Shown here: in pieces, positions 26,495 through 34,673 of the stretch
How the letters are laid out: every line of letters starts with the position of its first letter
Position numbering within the stretch: the first letter of the stretch is position 1
Source: Filimonas zeae
Lineage (GTDB): Bacteria; Bacteroidota; Bacteroidia; Chitinophagales; Chitinophagaceae
DNA length: 64,000 nucleotides
Direction of reading: 5' to 3'
NCBI RefSeq assembly: GCF_014641615.1
Contig: NZ_BMIB01000004.1
Span: 372,001-436,000, forward strand
Translations under genes and position numbers: made by a program
Notes under the pieces: generated by a model
The model's input: only the letters and a program-made list of their open reading frames with translations
Databases searched by the model: none
What the model was told of the DNA's origin: nothing

Positions 26495-27889
26495 CTATTC
26501 CCATGGTATATTTACGGCAGTGCCGTCTTTCGTTTTTACAGAAAAATCTTTTACCTGCCAGCCCTGGGTAAGCTTAATACTACCGGCAGCCTCCGCCTCT
26601 ATATGCACTTTCTCAAACTGAAAGTTCTTCAGCGGTGCTTCTTTCAAACCTGCGGCCAGCATAACCTGTTTTACATTGGTTGCTACGACATTTTTTACAT
26701 ATACATTCTGAAAATGCGGCATTCCCCTTTCAGGTTCTACTTTTTGCAATAAGGTTTTCCATACAGCCGGTATAGAATCGTAATGGTAGCCCTCCGGCAG
26801 TGTTGAATAACTGTAAGCGGGGTTCCAGTTGGTAACAAAGTTGAAGGCGTTGGTTACACTGTCCATCACAATATTCTGAATATAAATATCACTGATGGTT
26901 CCGCCACGCGTAAGGGCCGATTTAATGAGAAAGCCGTTTTTGGTACCCTTTGCCACCATATCGGTAGCCAGTACATGCCTGATACCGCCAGAAGTTTCGC
27001 TGCCCAGCGTTACCAGACCAGCCCCCTTGCGCGCCAGACAGTTTCTGATTACCACATACTCCGTAGGCCGGTTAACCCGCAGCCCATCCCAGTCGCGGCC
27101 CGCCTTTAAGCAAAAATCATCATCGTTACAATCAATATCACAATGTTCTATTAATACCCAGGTAGAAGAATCTATATCAATACCATCCGTACTGGGGCCA
27201 TGGCCATCTTCGTTATTCCTGATTACCAGACCATCTGCAGTAACATGATCTGAATACAACAGCTGCACCGTCCAGAAGCCCGCATTTTTAATAGTAAGGC
27301 CTTTGAGCGTTACATCAGAAGATTCCTGCACCAGCAGGGTACGTACTCTTTTAGCATCATAATCCACCGCCCAGCGCAGCCCTTTTTTCTCATATTCTTT
27401 GCGCATGGCCCAATACATATCCCAGCAGAATTTGCCTCTGGCGTTTATAGTACCTTCCCCTGTAATGGCGGCGTTTTTCTGGCCAATCACATTCAGCAAG
27501 GCAGCAGGCCAGGTAGTTTCTATGCCTGCAATGCGCGTAGCTATTTCCGGATAATCTTCAAACCGCTGGCTACCCAGCAGCGTTACGCCTTTCTCTATGC
27601 GCAACTGCACATTTGATTTCAGAAAAACAGCACCGGTAACATAACTGCCAGGCGCCAGGGTAACAATGCCACCGCCTTTGGCAGCACAGGCATCAATAGC
27701 GGCCTGTATGGCTTTGGTATTCAGGCTTTCACCATCTCCCTTTGCGCCATAGTCGTTTACTGAAAATACCTTTTTACCGCCTGGGAATTTACGGGCACCG
27801 GTTTTAGCTGCCCAGCTTAATTGTTGCTGGGCATAGCTGTTGCAGCATACACTGCAAACAGCTATAGCTAATACTATTATTCTTTTCAT
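26495..27889 (-). CDS. GH28 family polygalacturonase-like hydrolase
   Basis: Parallel beta-helix pectinolytic hydrolase, likely exo-acting on GalA or rhamnogalacturonan fragments. I start it at 27889, where MKRIIVLAIAVCSVCCNSYAQ is a signal peptide; a longer frame from 28009 overlaps the upstream esterase and lacks sense. Motifs: STDGIDID (233-240), CNDDDFCLK with the catalytic Asp pair (~256-258), GAGLVTLGSETSGG (289-302) and IKSALTRGG (322-330). In most GH28 enzymes the third motif is GHG; here it is GAG, so the usual His is Ala. The fourth motif is LIKS rather than RIKS. Length (464 aa) is normal. 13 bp from the SASA gene, same operon. Confidence 0.9.
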   Translation of the reverse strand: MKRIIVLAIAVCSVCCNSYAQQQLSWAAKTGARKFPGGKKVFSVNDYGAKGDGESLNTKAIQAAIDACAAKGGGIVTLAPGSYVTGAVFLKSNVQLRIEKGVTLLGSQRFEDYPEIATRIAGIETTWPAALLNVIGQKNAAITGEGTINARGKFCWDMYWAMRKEYEKKGLRWAVDYDAKRVRTLLVQESSDVTLKGLTIKNAGFWTVQLLYSDHVTADGLVIRNNEDGHGPSTDGIDIDSSTWVLIEHCDIDCNDDDFCLKAGRDWDGLRVNRPTEYVVIRNCLARKGAGLVTLGSETSGGIRHVLATDMVAKGTKNGFLIKSALTRGGTISDIYIQNIVMDSVTNAFNFVTNWNPAYSYSTLPEGYHYDSIPAVWKTLLQKVEPERGMPHFQNVYVKNVVATNVKQVMLAAGLKEAPLKNFQFEKVHIEAEAAGSIKLTQGWQVKDFSVKTKDGTAVNIPWE

Positions 27890-27902
27890 ATTGGCAGATG
27901 CG

Positions 27903-29426
27903 TTAGTTTTTACCTTCTGTTGCACCCTTCCAATGGTCTGTTCTGAAAGGGGAAGCTGGTAATAAAGCTTTATTATACAAATTAGGTGCTGGTATGTTTC
28001 TCCAGGCAAAACGTACTGCTACAGGCTTATCAACAGCCTCACTCCATACTACTACTTCATTACCTTCTATTACGGCTTTGGCAGGTACAAATTGCTCATC
28101 ACTGCCTGCTATGGTAAACTCCTGTAATGCAGCATTGCCTTTGGCTACCAGGCCACCTTCTACATGGTCAAACTGTATTCTTATTTTGTTGCCGGCCACT
28201 TTCATAGATTTGTACAGCGGGCCGGAATAAGCCACCTGTTTGCCATAATTGTGATGCAGCGCCCACAGGCTCAAACGCTCACCCACCAGCTTTTTGTTAC
28301 GTGGGTGAATATCCAGTGAATCTCCATTATCTGTGGTAACTGCCATGCCTGTATGCGATACATGACGTAATGTTAGTAACTGTGCTTCGCGTATCTCCGG
28401 GTTCTGGCTGCGGTGCGGAGATATCTGTACAAAATAAAAAGGCAGGGAACCATTACGGAAATCATCACGCCAGTTCTGTATCATAGCCGGAAACAGACGA
28501 CGATACTGATACGCACGATCTGCATTATTCTCCCCCTGGTACCAGATAACCCCTTTTAAAGTGTAAGGCACCAGTGGCGCCACCATGCCGTTGTACAACT
28601 TATAAGGCGATTTACTGCTGTTGGGGCTCATAGGCTCCCTTGGTGCAGCGCCCTTGCTTTTAGAACTGTCACTTTTCCATTTCGCCAGTTCCTCTTTATA
28701 AGCTTTGCCGGCTTCCGGATACTCCCTGCATTGCTGCTCGTATCTGTCCAGTATTACTTTAAAGTCTTTATCCTTTTCCAGTATGTCTTTACGCGTCCAG
28801 GATTCGGCAGGCGTACCACCCCAGGTGGCATTGATAATACCTATGGGCAACCCTGTTTGCGTATGCACCTCTTTGGCAAAGTAATAAGCTACAGCAGAAA
28901 AAGTATCTGCAGTAGCGGGCGTACATACTTTCCAGTCGCCTTTAAAATCACTTTGTGGTGCATCTGCCACTTTGTTGGCTACATCAATCATACGTATACC
29001 AAAGTAGTCAGCGGCTTTTATTTCCGCTTCATAATTCAATACGCCGGTATAGGATGCATTCTTTGTTTTGGTCATAAAGAACTCCATGTTCGACTGGCCG
29101 GCTGCTATCCACACCTCACCCAGCATTACGTTTTCTACACGCAGCTCATCATTTCCTTTAAAACGAATGGTATAGGGGCCACCGGCTTTTCCGGTTTTCA
29201 CATACGTAAGCCACTTACCATCTGTACCTGCGGTTACCCGCGTGGTGCGGCCATTCCAGCTGGTAACAATACTAATTTTTTCACCCGGCGCTGCCCAGCC
29301 CCATAAGGCGGCTTTTGTCTGCTGCTGCAACACCATGTTGTTGCTGATAATAGCGGGCAGCTTTACATTGGCCTCTGCACCAAAGGCAGTAGTTATCAGC
29401 AATGCAATCAGTAGAATTCTTTTCAT
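27903..29426 (-). CDS. SASA-family acetylesterase (sialate O-acetylesterase-like)
   Basis: Exported carbohydrate O-acetylesterase. Signal peptide 1-18. SGNH/SASA motifs: AAGQSNMEF with Ser112, NATWGGTPAESW, GVIWYQGENNADRAYQY and DSLDIHPRNKKLVGERL, which supplies the Asp/His pair. An N-terminal Ig-like domain (~20-100) precedes the catalytic domain. Length (507 aa) is normal. The name comes from mammalian sialate esterase; in pectin loci such enzymes more likely remove acetyl groups from GalA or side-chain sugars. Between GH43 and GH28 with 13-bp gaps on both sides, so firmly in the PL22-GH2-GH43-SASA-GH28 operon. Confidence 0.92.
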   Translation of the reverse strand: MKRILLIALLITTAFGAEANVKLPAIISNNMVLQQQTKAALWGWAAPGEKISIVTSWNGRTTRVTAGTDGKWLTYVKTGKAGGPYTIRFKGNDELRVENVMLGEVWIAAGQSNMEFFMTKTKNASYTGVLNYEAEIKAADYFGIRMIDVANKVADAPQSDFKGDWKVCTPATADTFSAVAYYFAKEVHTQTGLPIGIINATWGGTPAESWTRKDILEKDKDFKVILDRYEQQCREYPEAGKAYKEELAKWKSDSSKSKGAAPREPMSPNSSKSPYKLYNGMVAPLVPYTLKGVIWYQGENNADRAYQYRRLFPAMIQNWRDDFRNGSLPFYFVQISPHRSQNPEIREAQLLTLRHVSHTGMAVTTDNGDSLDIHPRNKKLVGERLSLWALHHNYGKQVAYSGPLYKSMKVAGNKIRIQFDHVEGGLVAKGNAALQEFTIAGSDEQFVPAKAVIEGNEVVVWSEAVDKPVAVRFAWRNIPAPNLYNKALLPASPFRTDHWKGATEGKN

Positions 29427-29439
29427 TTCTGCTTTTCTT

Positions 29440-30378
29440 TTACTTCAATAAACTCACCAGGCGATCAAATTCTGCCTGGGTTACCGCGAAGGCAGTACCA
29501 TGGCGAATCCCTTTCGGAAATACCACTTTATCAGAGATATCCGTCCAGTTTTGCAGATCGGTTGATGTTACAGCACCATATTTATGATCCCGGTATTTAT
29601 CAAAATACACAATCCAGCTGTTATTTACCCATAAAGCAGTAGGTCCTTCTGCCCAATATTTACCCGTAATGGGTGCAGAAGGCGCACTCCAGCCACTGGT
29701 TAGCTTTTTACTGGTAGCTACACGCAGGTTTTTCTGTGGCGGATTCTTTGTTTCATCCTTTAAAAACATCACATATTTTTTGCCATAGGGCATAATAGTG
29801 GCATCTATTACATTAAAGCCCTTATCGTACAGCACAGCAGCTTTTGAATAGGTTATAAAGTCTTTGGTAGTTACATAATACATGCGGTGGTTATGATCTC
29901 CCATGCTGTCTGTAGCGGGAAAACGCCCCGGAATAGTAGTAGCCCAGAAAATAATGTATTGTTTTTTCTTCGCATCATAGGCCAGTTCAGGCGCCCATGC
30001 ATTCTGTGCTCCGGCTTCATGCTCCATTACCGGAATATACTGCTGCTTACTCCAGTGTACCAGATCATCAGAGCTGGCATAGCCTATTCCTTTTTCTTTC
30101 CAGCTTACCGTCCACACCATATGAAACTTACCGTCCGGCCCTTTCAGTATACAGGGGTCGCGCATCAGTTTATCTACGCCAACTTCGGGGCGCAGTAAAG
30201 AACTGTCGTTGTTTAACGCCTTCCACTCCAGTGCATCTTTACTATAGGCCATATGCAAACCATCGGCACTGCTACCCTTAAAATAACAAAACAGATACAC
30301 CTTTCCGGTATCTGTTTGTGCCTGCCCGTGGTTACACAGGCAGGCCAGTAATATCATAAACGCAATCCATTTTTTCAT
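29440..30378 (-). CDS. GH43-like five-bladed propeller glycosidase
   Basis: Exported (signal 1-20, ends GQAQ). Propeller motifs: MRDPCILKGPDGKFHMVWT (one catalytic acid), NAWAPELAYD, FNVIDATIMPYGKKYVMFLKD (second acid) and WAEGPTALWVNNSWIVYFD (general-acid Glu). These are the usual positions in clan GH-F. At 312 aa it is a bare catalytic domain. Likely removes arabinose or galactose from RG-I side chains, but GH43 subfamily and substrate cannot be set by eye. 36 bp after GH2 and 13 bp before the SASA gene. Confidence 0.85.
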   Translation of the reverse strand: MKKWIAFMILLACLCNHGQAQTDTGKVYLFCYFKGSSADGLHMAYSKDALEWKALNNDSSLLRPEVGVDKLMRDPCILKGPDGKFHMVWTVSWKEKGIGYASSDDLVHWSKQQYIPVMEHEAGAQNAWAPELAYDAKKKQYIIFWATTIPGRFPATDSMGDHNHRMYYVTTKDFITYSKAAVLYDKGFNVIDATIMPYGKKYVMFLKDETKNPPQKNLRVATSKKLTSGWSAPSAPITGKYWAEGPTALWVNNSWIVYFDKYRDHKYGAVTSTDLQNWTDISDKVVFPKGIRHGTAFAVTQAEFDRLVSLLK

Positions 30379-30414
30379 TCGCGTGGTTGTTTAATTGTTC
30401 AGCACACTGCTATG

Positions 30415-33270
30415 TTAAAACACATTATCAACAGCAGGACGGCTGTACTGCTCTTTACTGTCAGACGTTTTAGGAAGCCCAAAGTAAAAATACAGCGTAC
30501 GTTTTACAGGTCCGTTAACAGGTGTTAACTCGCTCTGTGGCCCCAGCTGTTTTGTGTTGGCACTGATATTCAAAGCCAGTTTGGTACCAATAGGCGGAAT
30601 ACAATCCAGGAAAGAGATATCACCTGCCGGTAATGCCGGATGCGGGTTGGCGCCGCTCAGCGCATAAAAATCAAACAGGCGCACATACAGGCCGGTATCT
30701 TTACTGGCTACATAAAACTTACCTTCTACGGTGCTGAACTCCATCCAGGTAATATCGCCATAGTAACCTTTAAACTCAGGGTAAACTAAAGGCGAATAGC
30801 CGGTATGTGTATTGTTATACAGATTAGCCCACACGTTTACCGGTGTACCCTGTAAACGGTTTTTCCAAACACGGTATGGACCTTTGCCCAGCCACTTAGC
30901 ACTTAATATAAAGTTTTCAGGATAGCTGAAAGTTACGCCTGCAAAAGGATAGCTGCCGTTTAAGGCATATTCATATTCCAGACTTACCCAGCCACTGCCA
31001 GCCATTTTCCAACGGGCAGTTTTCATATCACCACTGTAAGTAAACTCTACTACCTCACCATCCGCTTCCTTGTATTGTTTAACGCCAGTTACCGCAGCGG
31101 TACCCTGCACCAATACAGGGCCTTTTGCAAAAGACAGGTTATCATTGGTTACATTTTTTGTACCCTGTAACAAACCGGTTTTCTTATTCAGAATTACTGA
31201 TATTTCTCCACCGGTAAGTATATAAGTACTATCTGTTTCAGATACAGAAGCGCTGTTGTTATTAGTAACCAGTATACCCTCTAACAGATCGGCATTGGAT
31301 TTTACTTTCCAGGTCCACTTATACACTTCTTTACCAAAGGGGTCCAGCGCCACCAGTACCAGTGCATCATACTTGCGGTAGTCTGCCGGCAGCGTTAATT
31401 GCAGGTTGCCGGTAGCACCCGGCGCAATGGATGGTGCAGCAGCATTGCCTTTCTGCAGAATATGGTAACCGGTAAAATCGTCCTGTGGTTTGTAATAATT
31501 TACCAAAGCCCACTGGAAGCTGCACTGATTAATATTGGTAAAGTGAAAACGGTTTTCTACTTCAATACCACCGTTAAAAGAAGCAGGCAGTTCCTTCAGA
31601 GAAATTTTTACCGGTGAGAATATCTCACGCAGCGCATAGAAGCTACCTTCTTTTTCACGATGTGGCCCCATAATACCATCATTGGCGTTTAAGCCGTTGG
31701 CATCAATAACATTATTAAAATCTGTTCTTACTATACCTTCATCCACCATAGCCCATATAAAGCCACCGGCAGAACGTTGTGCATGCCAATGCAGTTCCCA
31801 GAAATCGTTCATAGCAGCCCCTGCACCACCATCATCCTGCGCATGCAAAAATTCGGTAGGCATGTAAATAAGGCTGTCGTTCAGTATCTTTTTAGTGCTG
31901 TAATAGTCTTCGTAGTGGTTACAGTCAATACCGTTAAACTCATTACCTGGTCTGTGGTGCGGGTGAATTACCGGACGTTTGGAGAAATCCCAGCGGGTAA
32001 ATTCCTGATCCAGTTCTTTATTGGTACCACCTTCGTTACCGTTATCCCAGAAGATAATGGAAGGGTGGTTCAGATCCCTTATCACCATTTCCTTTACCAG
32101 TGGCTTACCAGCTTTGGTACTGTACCATTTCTGCCAGCCGGCCAGCTCATCCAGTACATATAAACCCATAGAATCGCAAAGTTCCAGAAAACGCTTATCG
32201 GGAGGGTAATGTGAGCAACGTACTGCGTTCATGTTCATTTCCTTCAGCAGCTTTGCATCCATCATCTGAATGCTATCGTTCAACGTACGCGCTGTTTCGG
32301 GCCAGAAGCAATGCCTGTTGGTTCCTTTCATTTTAATCTGTACACCATTCAGGTATACGCCCATGCCTCTTCTTATTTCAATAGTGCGGAAACCAAATTT
32401 TTCTGTAACACGGTAAGCGTCTTTACCGGTACCAGACAGGGTTACATTTACTTTATACAGGTTAGGTGTTTCGCTGGTCCACTGCAGCACGTTGGCTATT
32501 TTGGCAGACAGTTCCACCAATGAATCGCCTTTTTTTACAGAGCTACCTACAGAAGCTACTTTTTTACCTTTACTGTCTATAATATCAGCTGATACCATAG
32601 CGTTCTGTTGCAGCCCCTTTACAAACACCTGCATGGCAAAACTACCATCTGCTTTGGCATCAATGGCCGTGTAATCAATATGCGCTTTAGGTACTGCTTC
32701 CAGATATACCGGACGGTAAATACCACCAAACACCCAGTAATCTGCCAGGCGCTCTGCGTTGTTTACAGACATATCCGCCGACATTTTACTTACGGTAGCT
32801 TCCAGCTGGTTAGCAGCGCCAAACTTAATCTTGTCTGTAATATTGTATTTAAAACGATAGAAAGAACCCTGGTGGGTATCTCCGGCCTGTTTACCGTTAA
32901 TCTTTACTTCTGTATCCGTCATAGAACCTTCAAACACAATAAACACGTCCTTATTCTTCCAGGAAGCAGGTACGGTAAAGCTGTGTTTGTACATGCCCTT
33001 TTCATCATGAAAGCGGGCATTTTTACCGTTTGTTTTATAGTCTCTTCCGTAGTTATAACTACCAAAGCCCTGCTGCTCCCAGCAGGAAGGAACCTGAATT
33101 TTTGTCCAGTAACCGCTGTTGCGGCCGCCGGTACAATAAAAATCCCAGGCAACGGTGTTATCACTACCCTTACCTGATAAATACTGAAACTCTTTAACGG
33201 TAGTCTGCTGCGCTATTGCCTGTGAAGCAAACAGCAGCATAACCGGTAATACAAGCCGGGAAAATTTCAT
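30415..33270 (-). CDS. GH2 beta-galactosidase (LacZ-type)
   Basis: 951-aa exported GH2. Signal peptide 1-20. Jelly roll (~45-195, VPSCWEQQGFGSYNYGRDY), Ig-like domain (~200-295, EKFGFRTIEI), TIM barrel (~300-590) with RHCFWPETARTL, NMNAVRCSHYPPD, acid/base Glu413 in WDNGNEGGTNKEL and nucleophile Glu473 in MPTEFLHAQDDGG. The C-terminal ~350 residues include a beta-galactosidase small-chain-like domain. All catalytic residues are normal, unlike the other GH2 of this locus. Likely trims galactan side chains. 11 bp after PL22, same operon. Confidence 0.92.
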   Translation of the reverse strand: MKFSRLVLPVMLLFASQAIAQQTTVKEFQYLSGKGSDNTVAWDFYCTGGRNSGYWTKIQVPSCWEQQGFGSYNYGRDYKTNGKNARFHDEKGMYKHSFTVPASWKNKDVFIVFEGSMTDTEVKINGKQAGDTHQGSFYRFKYNITDKIKFGAANQLEATVSKMSADMSVNNAERLADYWVFGGIYRPVYLEAVPKAHIDYTAIDAKADGSFAMQVFVKGLQQNAMVSADIIDSKGKKVASVGSSVKKGDSLVELSAKIANVLQWTSETPNLYKVNVTLSGTGKDAYRVTEKFGFRTIEIRRGMGVYLNGVQIKMKGTNRHCFWPETARTLNDSIQMMDAKLLKEMNMNAVRCSHYPPDKRFLELCDSMGLYVLDELAGWQKWYSTKAGKPLVKEMVIRDLNHPSIIFWDNGNEGGTNKELDQEFTRWDFSKRPVIHPHHRPGNEFNGIDCNHYEDYYSTKKILNDSLIYMPTEFLHAQDDGGAGAAMNDFWELHWHAQRSAGGFIWAMVDEGIVRTDFNNVIDANGLNANDGIMGPHREKEGSFYALREIFSPVKISLKELPASFNGGIEVENRFHFTNINQCSFQWALVNYYKPQDDFTGYHILQKGNAAAPSIAPGATGNLQLTLPADYRKYDALVLVALDPFGKEVYKWTWKVKSNADLLEGILVTNNNSASVSETDSTYILTGGEISVILNKKTGLLQGTKNVTNDNLSFAKGPVLVQGTAAVTGVKQYKEADGEVVEFTYSGDMKTARWKMAGSGWVSLEYEYALNGSYPFAGVTFSYPENFILSAKWLGKGPYRVWKNRLQGTPVNVWANLYNNTHTGYSPLVYPEFKGYYGDITWMEFSTVEGKFYVASKDTGLYVRLFDFYALSGANPHPALPAGDISFLDCIPPIGTKLALNISANTKQLGPQSELTPVNGPVKRTLYFYFGLPKTSDSKEQYSRPAVDNVF

Positions 33271-33281
33271 ACACTATATAT

Positions 33282-34526
33282 TTATAAATCCTGTTTATTG
33301 ACTGATACGGCATACACCTGCTCCTGCCCTTCAAAATTGGCCCGGAATATAATCCACTTATTATCCGGTGAAAAATGTACGTTAGGCTCCAGCTTATAGT
33401 GATGCTGTTTCATATTTACCAATCGCTCCGGTACAAACCTGGCTTCCTGCGGGCGAAACAAATATATCCACTTTCCGTCAGGTGCTTTGGCCACCGCACC
33501 GGGATCGCCACCGTCGCCTGCAAACAACGTCTCATCCTGGTTACTGGTATAATGTACCGACCATTCATTACGGTCGAACTGATACTTCTTCTCTTTTCCG
33601 GTAGCTATATCTGCCCCTGCCACAAAAAAGGTAGCACCCCGTGGCTGTTGCAGATCAAACCATATGGTACGCCCATCAGCACCAAACCATTCATGCCCTG
33701 CAATTTCCATATCCATGCTACGCTTATGCATCAGCCGTATATCTTTACCTGTATGCACATTAATGGTCCAGATACGGTCTACCTTATGCCAGGGGCCTTC
33801 ATGGCAAAACAGCAGTAAAGATGGATCGGTTGGTGAAAACTGTACGTGGTTCAGCCAGGCACTGTCTGTAAAAATCTTCTTCAACTCTCCTGTAGCAATA
33901 TTTATGGTAAACAGCGTACGCGGCAGTTTTGCTTCGTAAATGAGATTGAAATAACTGGATTTCTCCGGGTTGGCCTTGAATATATCTTTTTCTTTGGGAG
34001 AGCTATATGCGCCCCCAAGCAGCGTTTCATCTGCATTCAGGGTAGTAATGTCTCCTTTAAAATCATCCGGAAACACAAACACCAGTCGTTCCTTTTTAGT
34101 AGCTGTATTTACAGCAAACACACTATCCTTTACCTGATAAAAAACTTCCTTCCGTTTAACACCCACTATCTCCCCTTTCAGTATACCGGCATGGCTGGTC
34201 AGTTGTTCTGTTTTCAGCGATTTCAGATTCACCTTCCACAACTGCCTTCCATCTGTACCCGTACTGTAATATATCATATCATCACCCACAAACGGATTGT
34301 TGTGGAAATAGAAGCTGGCATTCTGCCCCTCATTGCGGGTAAGTCTGATTACTTTATGACGGGTGTCTTTATCTATCCATTCCAGCGGCATAGGTGTTAC
34401 ACTGCCTGTTACCAGTTCCGGTACCACCGGTTTGTCCGGGATGGGTTTGCGCAACTGTGCCTGTAAAATTCCGGGCAACTGCACACCAAAAAATACAATA
34501 ATGGGAATAATAAATTTCTTCATCAT
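33282..34526 (-). CDS. PL22 oligogalacturonide lyase-like protein
   Basis: Beta-propeller lyase acting on short galacturonides, or on rhamnogalacturonan oligomers. Motifs: RLTRNEGQNASFYFHNNPFV, LNHVQFSPTDPSLLLFCHEGP, KVDRIWTINVHTG, EIAGHEWFGADGRTIWFDL and HVHFSPDNKW-type repeats; the Mn-binding His residues are in the middle of these. Unlike the cytosolic enterobacterial Ogl, it starts with a signal peptide (FGVQLPGILQAQ), so it acts in the periplasm. First gene of the second PUL operon, behind its own CAGGAY promoter and just after the susD terminator. Length (414 aa) is near normal. Confidence 0.9.
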   Translation of the reverse strand: MMKKFIIPIIVFFGVQLPGILQAQLRKPIPDKPVVPELVTGSVTPMPLEWIDKDTRHKVIRLTRNEGQNASFYFHNNPFVGDDMIYYSTGTDGRQLWKVNLKSLKTEQLTSHAGILKGEIVGVKRKEVFYQVKDSVFAVNTATKKERLVFVFPDDFKGDITTLNADETLLGGAYSSPKEKDIFKANPEKSSYFNLIYEAKLPRTLFTINIATGELKKIFTDSAWLNHVQFSPTDPSLLLFCHEGPWHKVDRIWTINVHTGKDIRLMHKRSMDMEIAGHEWFGADGRTIWFDLQQPRGATFFVAGADIATGKEKKYQFDRNEWSVHYTSNQDETLFAGDGGDPGAVAKAPDGKWIYLFRPQEARFVPERLVNMKQHHYKLEPNVHFSPDNKWIIFRANFEGQEQVYAVSVNKQDL

Positions 34527-34569
34527 ATGGCGGAGATGTGTAATTGGTTATACATGCTGCAAGCGGATT

Positions 34570-34613
34570 TAAAGGTAAGTTCCCCCTTTCAACAACTATC
34601 CCGTCCCGTCCTG
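34570..34613 (-). promoter_or_regulatory. CAGGAY direct-repeat promoter of the PL22 operon
   Basis: Minus strand: CAGGAC-GGGA-CGGGAT (34613 to 34598), a 20-nt spacer, then TACCTTTA (34577-34570), followed 44 nt later by the PL22 ATG. The proximal half-site has one substitution (CGGGAT). The site directly abuts the T-run of the susD terminator. Confidence 0.65.
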
Positions 34614-34648
34614 AAAAAAGCCCCGTTTCCGGTCAGAAAACGGGGCTT
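34614..34648 (-). terminator. intrinsic terminator after susD
   Basis: Perfect 11-bp stem AAGCCCCGTTT (34618-34628) / AAACGGGGCTT (34638-34648), followed on the minus strand by a run of six T. It lies 26 bp after the susD stop and separates susCD from the enzyme operon. Confidence 0.9.
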
Positions 34649-34673
34649 ACTATGAATATTTCGGTATTTAAGA

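Noticed and set aside
27890..28009. N-terminal extension of GH28
   Set aside because: Overlaps the upstream esterase gene; the internal Met at 27889 begins a normal signal peptide.
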